The notes under the pieces: generated by a model
What the model saw: the letters and a program-made list of their open reading frames with translations, nothing else
The model's database searches: none
Told to the model about the DNA's origin: nothing
Shown: piece by piece, positions 14,718 through 20,571 of the stretch
Position numbering within the stretch: position 1 is the first letter of the stretch
How the letters are laid out: each line of letters starts with the position of its first letter
Source: CAINVV01 sp036508555
GTDB taxonomy: Bacteria; Bacteroidota; Bacteroidia; Bacteroidales; Prolixibacteraceae
Reading direction: 5' to 3'
Length of the DNA stretch: 20,571 bases
NCBI GenBank assembly: GCA_036508555.1
Contig: DATCHD010000117.1
Coordinates: forward strand, 1-20,571
Translations under genes and position numbers: made by a program

Positions 14718-16679
14718 ATGATAGACCAAGCCACCGTCCAGCGAATACTCGACACCGCAGAAATCACGGAGGTTGTCGGAGAGTTTGTCACCCTTAAAAG
14801 AAGAGGAACGAACCTGATTGGACTGTGTCCTTTTCACAATGAGAAGACCCCATCTTTTAATGTTTCCCCATCGAAAGGCATCTACAAATGTTTCGGTTGT
14901 GGCAAAGGAGGATCGTCCGTCAACTTCATCATGGAGCACGAGCACCTCTCTTTTGTGGAGTCACTGAGGTGGCTGGCAAAAAAATACCACATCGAAATTC
15001 AGGAGAAAGAGGAGACCCCGGAGGATGTTCAGGAGCGCAACGATCACGAGAGTCAGATCATCGTTTCCGAGTTCGCGCAGAAATATTTCGCTGTCCAGCT
15101 TTGGGACACGGAATATGGCAGGGCCGTCGGGTTAGGCTATTTCCACGAACGCGGTTTCCGCGACGAGATCATCAAAAAATTCGGTCTGGGTTATTGTCCG
15201 GACGGGAAGGAACCCTTCACCAATTCGGCTCTGAAAGAGGGTTACAAGATGGAGTACCTCGAGAAGACCGGGCTCACCATCAAGCGTGATGATTGGGTCC
15301 GCGACCGTTTTTCGGGCAGGGTGATGTTCCCGATTCACAGCATCTCCGGTAGGGTCATCGCTTTTGGCGGCAGAACACTTTCTCAGGAAAAAAGCATTGC
15401 CAAATACCTCAACTCTCCCGAATCGGATATCTACCACAAGAGCCGGATCGTTTATGGCATTTACCAGGCCAAACGCGCTATGATTCAGGAAGATAAATGT
15501 TATCTCGTAGAAGGTTATACCGACGTCGTTGCGATGCACCAGGCGGGAATCGAGAATGTGGTGGCCTCCTCAGGGACTTCTCTCACAGTCGACCAGATCA
15601 GGCTCATCAGGCGTTTTACGAAGAATATCACCATCATCTACGACGGCGACCAGGCGGGGATCAAGGCCTCGCTTCGCGGGATCGACCTCGTGCTCGAGGA
15701 AGGCATCAATGTCAAAGTGCTCCCCTTACCCGATGGCGAGGACCCCGACTCCTTTTCGAAATCGATGAGCGCCACCGAACTGACACAATATATTAAGGAT
15801 AACGAAACCGATTTCATCAAATTCAAGACCAGGATTCTTTTGTCCGGCATCGAGAATGATCCGCTTTCGAGGGCCAGGCTGATTACTGATATCGTCAGTT
15901 CTATTTCCGTGATTCCCGAGGAGATCGTCCGCACCGAATACCTTAAGGAGTGCAGCCGCTTGTTGGAAGTGCGCGAGGATGTGCTTTACAATGAGATCAG
16001 GAAGCAGCGGCTGAAGAAAAACGAAGGTCCGACAGTCAGGGAGAGTCCTGCTTCATCTGAACCGGGGCCTGAAACGGCAATGCCAAAATCGGCGATTTCC
16101 ACGGTAGTGGAGAATCCTTTTGAACTGGAGGAGAAAGAGCTGCTGAGGGTACTGCTCAAATGCGGATCGCTTAATATTTATGATTATGAGCATGAGGTGA
16201 GTGGCGAATGGATCTCGGAATCTGTGGCCACCTATGTTTTATCCGAGCTCGAGATCGACAACATGGTCTCGGTGGATCCGTTGGTCAATACCATACTGGA
16301 GGAGTACCGTCTTCACATGGTCGATCCGGATTTCAATGCCATGCGACATTTCACCCACCATAACAATCCCCAAATCAATCATTACGCTTCAGGCATCGTC
16401 TCCGAAAAGCATCCGTTGAGCACCTTCTGGGAACGGAGCGGCAGTCACATCGAAAAAGAGGAAGACTTGCTGGAGGTGGTGGTTCCGAAGCTTGTCCGCG
16501 AGTACAAACTACGGGTAATTTCTACTATGATGAATCAGATAGAAAGCAAGATGAAGATCGCTGACGCGGCTAAAGATTTCGATGGAGCGATGGAGCTGAT
16601 GGCTTCTTACCAGAAGATGACCGAGATCAAGAAGATCCTCAGCAAGCAGCTGGACCGTACCGTCAACCCCAAAAAATAG
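14718..16679 (+). CDS. dnaG: DNA primase DnaG
   Basis: A 653-aa replicative primase that lays RNA primers at the fork. The N-terminal CHC2 zinc finger is Cys37-x2-His40-x17-Cys58-x2-Cys61 (CPFHNEKTPSF and YKCFGCGKGG). The catalytic core has the primase motif RVIAFGGRTL, and the TOPRIM domain shows VEGYTDVVAMHQAG (catalytic Glu) and IIYDGDQAGIKAS (DxD-type acidic pair). The remainder is the C-terminal region that contacts the DnaB helicase. The length is usual for Bacteroidota. The start at 14718 (MIDQATVQRIL) is the conserved family start; an in-frame ATG at 14625 lies inside znuB and would add 31 unrelated residues. Confidence 0.97.
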   Translation: MIDQATVQRILDTAEITEVVGEFVTLKRRGTNLIGLCPFHNEKTPSFNVSPSKGIYKCFGCGKGGSSVNFIMEHEHLSFVESLRWLAKKYHIEIQEKEETPEDVQERNDHESQIIVSEFAQKYFAVQLWDTEYGRAVGLGYFHERGFRDEIIKKFGLGYCPDGKEPFTNSALKEGYKMEYLEKTGLTIKRDDWVRDRFSGRVMFPIHSISGRVIAFGGRTLSQEKSIAKYLNSPESDIYHKSRIVYGIYQAKRAMIQEDKCYLVEGYTDVVAMHQAGIENVVASSGTSLTVDQIRLIRRFTKNITIIYDGDQAGIKASLRGIDLVLEEGINVKVLPLPDGEDPDSFSKSMSATELTQYIKDNETDFIKFKTRILLSGIENDPLSRARLITDIVSSISVIPEEIVRTEYLKECSRLLEVREDVLYNEIRKQRLKKNEGPTVRESPASSEPGPETAMPKSAISTVVENPFELEEKELLRVLLKCGSLNIYDYEHEVSGEWISESVATYVLSELEIDNMVSVDPLVNTILEEYRLHMVDPDFNAMRHFTHHNNPQINHYASGIVSEKHPLSTFWERSGSHIEKEEDLLEVVVPKLVREYKLRVISTMMNQIESKMKIADAAKDFDGAMELMASYQKMTEIKKILSKQLDRTVNPKK

Positions 16680-16834
16680 AAACCGCCATGCTTTGTGAAT
16701 CACCAACTGAGATGTTTGCAACCGGTGTTAAAACCCTCACAATTAGATAGATATATACAAATTGATAGAAAAGTGAGTTAGAATTTTTGTACGATCCCAA
16801 TCACCAAGTGCGCAATAATTGAGTTTGAAAAATA
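16680..16834. other. AT-rich gap between dnaG and the Abi promoter
   Basis: No gene, strong terminator or recognisable repeat was seen in this part. It is markedly more AT-rich than dnaG, and may mark the left edge of an inserted defence locus. Confidence 0.4.
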
Positions 16835-16865
16835 TTTGGACATGATGCATTTTTGTTTACCTTTG
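16835..16865 (+). promoter_or_regulatory. Consensus Bacteroidota promoter of the Abi/ncRNA locus
   Basis: TTTG at 16835-16838 and TACCTTTG at 16858-16865 are spaced by exactly 19 nt, the textbook TTTG-N19-TAnnTTTG arrangement and the best promoter in the window. Transcription should begin near 16871, about 63 nt before the Abi start codon. Confidence 0.8.
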
Positions 16866-16870
16866 CAACA

Positions 16871-16921
16871 ACATGCTTACCCCGCTTCCCGTAAGAACAG
16901 CGCGCTCAGGGTGAGCTTTTT
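16871..16921 (+). ncRNA. Candidate abiF-associated structured RNA
   Basis: A leader of about 51 nt between the promoter and the Abi gene. Hairpin 1: CTTAC (16876-16880) pairs with GTAAG (16891-16895) around the loop CCCGCTTCCC. Then comes the palindrome AGCGCGCT (16899-16906). Hairpin 2: GCTCA (16904-16908) pairs with TGAGC (16912-16916) around GGG, followed by five T. The C-rich loop of hairpin 1 could pair with the GGG loop of hairpin 2. AbiF-type genes are known to carry a conserved structured RNA just upstream; assignment to that class is inference from position and foldability, not from a covariance search. Confidence 0.55.
16904..16921 (+). terminator. Terminator-like hairpin in the Abi leader
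   Basis: A 5-bp stem with a 3-nt loop (GCTCA-GGG-TGAGC) followed by TTTTT, ending 12 nt before the Abi ATG. Stem length is short for a strong terminator, so partial termination (abundant short RNA, little mRNA) is the natural reading. It also forms the 3' end of the candidate ncRNA. Confidence 0.55.
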
Positions 16922-16933
16922 ATTTATATTTCC

Positions 16934-17860
16934 ATGAGTAAAGTGCCTTATGCCAAAACGGCACTCTCGTATGCCGACCAACTTAAACAGTTAAAAAACA
17001 GGGGGCTCGTAATTGCCAACGAACCCAAAGCACTTCATTTATTAGAAGTAATTAGCTATTACCGCCTTAGCGGTTATTGGTATCCAATGCTTGCCAACAA
17101 GCAAAACCATCAGTTCAAACCCAACTCGAACTTCGAAACGGCTTTCAATATTTATAAATTTGACCGCGAATTGCGCTTGCTTATTATGCGCGAACTCGAA
17201 AAAATTGAAGTTGCAGTTCGTGCAAAAATGATTTATGTGCTTTCGCACAGCCGGGGGGCATTCTGGTATCTCGATTCGGCCAATTTCTCAAACCCGGTTA
17301 AACATGCCGATACGTTTTCGAAAGTTGGATCTGAATATTCGCGCAGCGACGAAGAGTTTATACAAGCATTTAAAAACAAGTATTCCGATTCGATGCCTCC
17401 CAGCTGGATGATGTTTGAAGTGTCGTCGTTTGGAGTATTATCAAGTTTATACAGCAATCTCGTATCCGGAAAGGATAAGCGTGATATTGCCGGTTATTTT
17501 GGATTAACCGACAGCGTTCTTTCTTCGTGGCTGCATAGCATTGTTTATTTGCGTAATATTTGCGCCCACCATTCCCGTTTGTGGAACCGGGAAATGCGAA
17601 TTCAGCCAATTGTTCCCCGCAGTCCCCGCAATCCGTTTATCAATCAAACTACCTACATTTCGCCTGAAACCGGTTTGTCAAAGTCGCTGAATAATAAAAC
17701 CTACTTTATCGTTTCGATGATCATTTACCTGATGAATACTATAAATCCAAGGCATAAAGTTCAGGCTAAGTTTAACACTTTGCTTTCAAAATATCCTAAT
17801 ATTGATACTAAGGCAATGGGCTTTCCCGATAATTGGCAAACCGAAACACTTTGGCAATAA
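16934..17860 (+). CDS. Abi_2 family (AbiD/AbiF-type) HEPN abortive-infection protein
   Basis: A 308-aa protein with the Abi_2 pattern: SYADQLKQLKNRGLVI (12-27), the conserved ISYYRLSGYWYPM box (40-52), FDRELRLLIMRELEKIEVAVRAKM (76-99), and the HEPN RNase motif R-x4-H at Arg207-Asn-Ile-Cys-Ala-His212 (YLRNICAHHSRLWNR). HEPN proteins of this group are thought to cleave RNA and arrest growth or abort infection when triggered. It has its own consensus promoter and a foldable leader with a terminator-like hairpin, and sits alone between dnaG and an epimerase gene, neither related to defence. Codon choice (many CGC Arg and TTCG contexts) seems different from its neighbours, consistent with transfer. 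No Cas protein or repeat array is nearby. Confidence 0.88.
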   Translation: MSKVPYAKTALSYADQLKQLKNRGLVIANEPKALHLLEVISYYRLSGYWYPMLANKQNHQFKPNSNFETAFNIYKFDRELRLLIMRELEKIEVAVRAKMIYVLSHSRGAFWYLDSANFSNPVKHADTFSKVGSEYSRSDEEFIQAFKNKYSDSMPPSWMMFEVSSFGVLSSLYSNLVSGKDKRDIAGYFGLTDSVLSSWLHSIVYLRNICAHHSRLWNREMRIQPIVPRSPRNPFINQTTYISPETGLSKSLNNKTYFIVSMIIYLMNTINPRHKVQAKFNTLLSKYPNIDTKAMGFPDNWQTETLWQ

Positions 17861-17902
17861 GTATAAGAATAAAGAAAATTGAGCTGAATAGATGAAATCC
17901 AG

Positions 17903-18973
17903 ATGATATTTCTTACCGGAGGTACTGGCATGCTTGGGGCACATCTGCTCGTGGATCTGACAAAACGTGGGGAGCAGGTGAAGGCGTTAAGGAGGAAGAA
18001 TTCCGATCTGAAGCATGTCAGGAAGATCTTTTCGTGGTACAGCTACGAGGCAGAACGGCTTTTCGGGCAGATCGAATGGGTGGAAGGCGACATTCTTGAT
18101 CGGATCTCTTTGCGCGCTGCGATGGAAGGAGCTGACACCGTCATCCATGCAGCGGCCAAATTATCTTTTGATCCCCGCGACAGGGAGACCGTGCTATACG
18201 AAAACGTTGAAGGGACGGCCAACCTCGTTGATCTGGCACTGGAGCTCAATATTCAGCGTTTTTGCCAGGTAAGTTCTGTTGCGGCATTGGGAAACCAGGA
18301 CTTCGGCATTCCTGTTAACGAAGATTTATCGTGGAAAAATGATGACCAACGATCCGCCTATTCCGAAAGCAAATTTCAATCCGAGATGGAAGTTTGGCGA
18401 GGAATTGAGGAAGGATTGAATGCCGTCATCGTAAATCCATCTGTGATCCTTGGTCCGGGGAAATGGGAAAGCGGCTCGCCACGCTTTTTTCATACTATGC
18501 ACAATGGCATGAAATTTTACACGGACGGCAGCACCGGATTTGTGGATGTCAGGGATGTGTCACTTGCCATCATCGGACTGTTGCAATCTAAGAAATGGGA
18601 GTCCATCAAAAACCAGCGTTATGTTATTTCCGCAGAGAACCTCACCTTCCGTGAAGTCTTTGATTGCATCGCGGTAGCTTTGAACCAACAAAAACCAACC
18701 ATCCGGGCCAACCGGATTCTTTTGCAGCTTGGATGGCGTGCTTCACGTTTGGTCTCTCTTTTATCAGGCCGGGAACCAACATTGACTAAAGAAACTGCCC
18801 GAAGCGCGGGAACCATTTCAGCTTACGATGGATCAAAAATTATCAGGACGATCGATTTCAGTTATACTCCTATTGAGAAGACCATTCAGGATATCGGGAG
18901 GATTTTTGTTGATGAAAGGGAAAAGGTCAAATTGAAAAATATTTCCCCTGCTTGTAGCGTTTCACTCATCTGA
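17903..18973 (+). CDS. NAD-dependent epimerase/dehydratase family protein (extended SDR)
   Basis: A 356-aa oxidoreductase with a Rossmann start FLTGGTGMLGAHLLVDL (TGxxGxxG at residues 5-12), the VIHAAAKLSFDP strand, the catalytic Ser in CQVSSVAALG and the YxxxK pair in AYSESKFQSE. The middle has VNPSVILGPGKWESGS and VDVRDVSLAI, the usual substrate-binding and dimer regions. It resembles dihydroflavonol-reductase/3-beta-HSD-like members rather than a defined sugar epimerase. The last 15 residues (KLKNISPACSVSLI) do not look conserved and may be an extended tail. The substrate cannot be named. It follows the Abi gene after 42 nt on the same strand, without a recognised promoter. Confidence 0.9.
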   Translation: MIFLTGGTGMLGAHLLVDLTKRGEQVKALRRKNSDLKHVRKIFSWYSYEAERLFGQIEWVEGDILDRISLRAAMEGADTVIHAAAKLSFDPRDRETVLYENVEGTANLVDLALELNIQRFCQVSSVAALGNQDFGIPVNEDLSWKNDDQRSAYSESKFQSEMEVWRGIEEGLNAVIVNPSVILGPGKWESGSPRFFHTMHNGMKFYTDGSTGFVDVRDVSLAIIGLLQSKKWESIKNQRYVISAENLTFREVFDCIAVALNQQKPTIRANRILLQLGWRASRLVSLLSGREPTLTKETARSAGTISAYDGSKIIRTIDFSYTPIEKTIQDIGRIFVDEREKVKLKNISPACSVSLI

Positions 18974-19012
18974 TTACGTATTGTCTGCAAAAACTTATAT
19001 AATTAAGGAAGA

Positions 19013-19558
19013 ATGAAAAATATCTTCAATTTAACGGCAATTCTGACGGTGCTTCTGATCACATCGTCCTGTTCCAAAGAGAGTACGAACTTGAATACAT
19101 ATTTGGATGCAACAACTGCTTTTGCCAATGTCACAAGTGCCAACTTTACTGTAGTCAAAAGTATTCAGGCATCCAATGAGGCCAATCAGCTGCGTTCACC
19201 AGATTATTCCGCTTTGTTCGAAATTTCAAAAGTTGCCAGGAACAAGGAATCACTTCAGATTACGGCGACCTACCCTGTCGGTTGTGGGGACAGTAAATTT
19301 GAACTGATATGGAATGGGTTAACAACGCTTCCCCCAAAAACCGTCATTATCTATCTGCGAAGGACTTCAGTTTGTGCAGGACAGACACTTACTTCTTCTC
19401 AGGTATTGCCGACGAATAACATTTCCCAGACATTGTCAATTAACCTGACAGAGTGGTTGGGCGATGCCACATCTGGACAGAATGTTATCGTTTTATTGTG
19501 CAATACCTCGAAAAAAGCAAATACGGACAATTCAGATATCATCGCTTCAGTCAATTGA
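19013..19558 (+). CDS. Lipoprotein of unknown function
   Basis: A 181-aa protein with a clear lipoprotein signal: MKNIFNLTAILTVLLITSSC, lipidated Cys20, followed by SKES. It is therefore expected at the outer or inner membrane. The rest is beta-rich, Thr/Ser/Asn-rich, with three further Cys (VGCGDSKF, SVCAGQTL, VLLCNTSK) that could form one disulfide. No domain was recognised. A purine-rich AAGGAAG lies 7 nt or so before the ATG. It is 41 nt before the ECF sigma gene on the same strand and may belong to an envelope-stress operon with it, but no shared motif proves this. Confidence 0.75.
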   Translation: MKNIFNLTAILTVLLITSSCSKESTNLNTYLDATTAFANVTSANFTVVKSIQASNEANQLRSPDYSALFEISKVARNKESLQITATYPVGCGDSKFELIWNGLTTLPPKTVIIYLRRTSVCAGQTLTSSQVLPTNNISQTLSINLTEWLGDATSGQNVIVLLCNTSKKANTDNSDIIASVN

Positions 19559-19599
19559 CTAATTTTTTTACGTAGAGCATTTATCAATTAAATTGCAAT

Positions 19600-20193
19600 T
19601 TGGAAAGAAGAAAAGAGGAGAACTTAGAATTCATTATTCAGGGATGTATTAAAAAGAAAGAAAAATTTCAGGAACTCCTTTATAAGAAATTCTTTGGCTA
19701 TGCCTTAAGTGTTGCGCTTATTTATAACCATCAACGCAGTGATGCGCTTGAGGTGGTGAACGATAGTTTTGTGAAAGTATTTTCGAAGATTGGAAAATAT
19801 GATACATCAAAACCGTTTCCGGGATGGTTGCGCAAGATTGTGATCAACACCTCTATCGATAATTTAAGACGAAATAACAAGGATCACCAGTTCGTTGAAA
19901 CTGATAAATATCCAATTCAGGATGAAACGCCCAACGTCATAAGCCATCTGGCAGCTGAGGATATCATTAAAATCCTTAATCTGTTGCCGCATTACCATAA
20001 AACTGTATTCTGCTTGTACGAAATTGAAGGATACAGTCATGATGAGATCGCTGAACAACTGGGTATTCCAACAAGTTCATCGAGAGTTTATTTAATGCGG
20101 GCAAAACAACAATTAAGGGAATTGTTACCGGTAAATTATCGGAAACTTCATCCCTCGTTGCAAACGAGGGATAGCAAATTACGCGAAGGATGA
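19600..20193 (+). CDS. ECF-type RNA polymerase sigma factor (sigma-70 family)
   Basis: A 197-aa two-domain sigma factor. Region 2 spans about residues 20-90 (FQELLYKKFFGYALSVAL, then DALEVVNDSFVKVFSKIGKYD and the PFPGWLRKIVINTSIDNLRR -10 recognition helix). Region 4 spans about 125-175 (LNLLPHYHKTVFCLYEIEGYSHDEIAEQLGIPTSSSRVYLMRAKQQLRELL) with its helix-turn-helix. There is no in-frame ATG before region 2, so TTG at 19600 is the likely start; an in-frame stop at 19573-19575 bounds it. A perfect palindrome (20150-20172) makes up most of the last dozen codons and gives an unconserved tail. The stop overlaps the next ATG (ATGA). Confidence 0.92.
   Translation: MERRKEENLEFIIQGCIKKKEKFQELLYKKFFGYALSVALIYNHQRSDALEVVNDSFVKVFSKIGKYDTSKPFPGWLRKIVINTSIDNLRRNNKDHQFVETDKYPIQDETPNVISHLAAEDIIKILNLLPHYHKTVFCLYEIEGYSHDEIAEQLGIPTSSSRVYLMRAKQQLRELLPVNYRKLHPSLQTRDSKLREG
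20150..20172. repeat. REP-like palindrome inside the 3' end of the sigma gene
   Basis: Perfect 10-bp arms ATCCCTCGTT (20150-20159) and AACGAGGGAT (20163-20172) around a 3-nt loop GCA. The pattern resembles the extragenic palindromes spread by REP-associated (RAYT) transposases in Bacteroidota. It lies within codons for the C-terminal HPSLQTRD tail of the sigma factor. Confidence 0.65.
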
Positions 20194-20571
20194 AAAACGA
20201 TATAAACGAGAGCGAAATATTTACGCAGATAAAACAGTCCCTCGAGAATTACGAAGAGACGTATATCCCGGGTTCATGGGAGAATTTTTTGCAAAAAAGA
20301 AAGAATAACAACAGAAAATTTTTTTTGCGGATAGCTTCCGGCATCGCTGCCTGTCTGCTGATAGGATTTATGGGTCTTACTTATCTCCATTTTGAAAAGA
20401 AGGATATTGAAAATTCATTGGTTAAACAAACTGCCCCTATTGTCAGGGAAACTCCCGGTATCGAAAAAAAATCTGAAGAAAAATCACCCCCATTGGTTGC
20501 GTCCCTTAAATCTACTTTCAAAAGCGACAAATCGAAAGGAACCGTATTGAAAACCAATCCTGACATGAAGG
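20190..20571 (+). CDS. One-TM protein downstream of ECF sigma factor (anti-sigma-like), 5' part
   Basis: The frame starts at ATG 20190 (overlapping the sigma-factor stop as ATGA) and runs 127 codons to the window edge without a stop. Residues 1-47 are a charged cytoplasmic segment (MKNDINESEIFTQIKQSLEN, and ETYIPGSWENFLQKRKN). Residues about 48-67 form one transmembrane helix (RIASGIAACLLIGFMGLTYL). After it comes a Lys/Glu/Pro-rich linker. In Bacteroidota this layout follows many ECF sigma genes: a short cytoplasmic part with the P-x-x-W-E-x-hydrophobic motif, one TM, then an outer-membrane or unknown C-terminal domain. It likely holds the sigma factor inactive, but this is inferred from context. 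Confidence 0.75.
   Translation, partial: MKNDINESEIFTQIKQSLENYEETYIPGSWENFLQKRKNNNRKFFLRIASGIAACLLIGFMGLTYLHFEKKDIENSLVKQTAPIVRETPGIEKKSEEKSPPLVASLKSTFKSDKSKGTVLKTNPDMK

Noticed and set aside
16934..17860. Abi_2 protein as a compact Cas13
   Set aside because: It has only one R-x4-H motif in 308 residues, no CRISPR array or repeat is visible in the window, and the Abi_2 N-terminal boxes are clear. Only a distant family link is claimed.
19549..19560. Palindrome AGTCAATTGACT followed by a T-run after the lipoprotein gene, as a terminator
   Set aside because: A hairpin would have only a 4-bp stem with an AATT loop, too weak to call an intrinsic terminator; the palindrome also includes the last codon and stop.

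Overview
The window is chromosomal DNA from a member of the Bacteroidota, most likely Bacteroidales or a close relative. Evidence: several -7 elements of the form TAnnTTTG, one with TTTG exactly 19 nt upstream; almost no Shine-Dalgarno dependence; a DUF5618 protein; a Bacteroidota-type ZnuA with Glu in place of the first metal-binding His; and an ECF sigma factor followed by a one-TM protein. No rRNA, tRNA or CRISPR array was seen.

Left part (1-9770) is a region of gene decay. It opens with the 5' end of a DUF4372 IS4-type transposase (minus strand). A small membrane protein/XRE regulator pair follows. Next come an aldehyde dehydrogenase broken by one base in a homopolymer, an intact 996-aa M16 (PreP-like) lipoprotein peptidase, a C-terminal scrap of a sensor kinase, an intact arabinose/fucose-isomerase-like protein, an FAD-dependent oxidoreductase that appears to have lost a central block in frame, and a C1 (papain-like) peptidase pseudogene that has lost its catalytic Cys segment. 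Two perfect-arm palindromes of REP type lie at 8865-8885 and 20150-20172.

Middle part (9770-16680) is mostly housekeeping: a DUF5618 protein; a VOC (glyoxalase-fold) protein whose start region resembles the 3' end of the neighbouring rlmN; rlmN itself with a C-terminal remnant of a ferredoxin-reductase-like gene at its 5' side; then yidD-znuA-znuC-znuB as a tight operon for zinc (or related metal) uptake; then dnaG, whose -7 element sits so close to the ATG that its mRNA may be nearly leaderless.

Right part (16680-20571) holds the most interesting locus: an Abi_2/AbiF-type HEPN protein (R207-N-I-C-A-H212). It is preceded by a consensus promoter and a short leader that folds into a hairpin plus a terminator-like hairpin with a U-run ending 12 nt before the start codon. 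This layout matches abiF genes that carry an upstream structured RNA acting with the toxin-like HEPN protein, a lineage that has been linked to the origin of Cas13. After it come an extended SDR (NAD-dependent epimerase), an unknown lipoprotein, an ECF sigma factor with a TTG start, and the beginning of a one-TM, anti-sigma-like protein overlapping the sigma gene by ATGA and running off the window.
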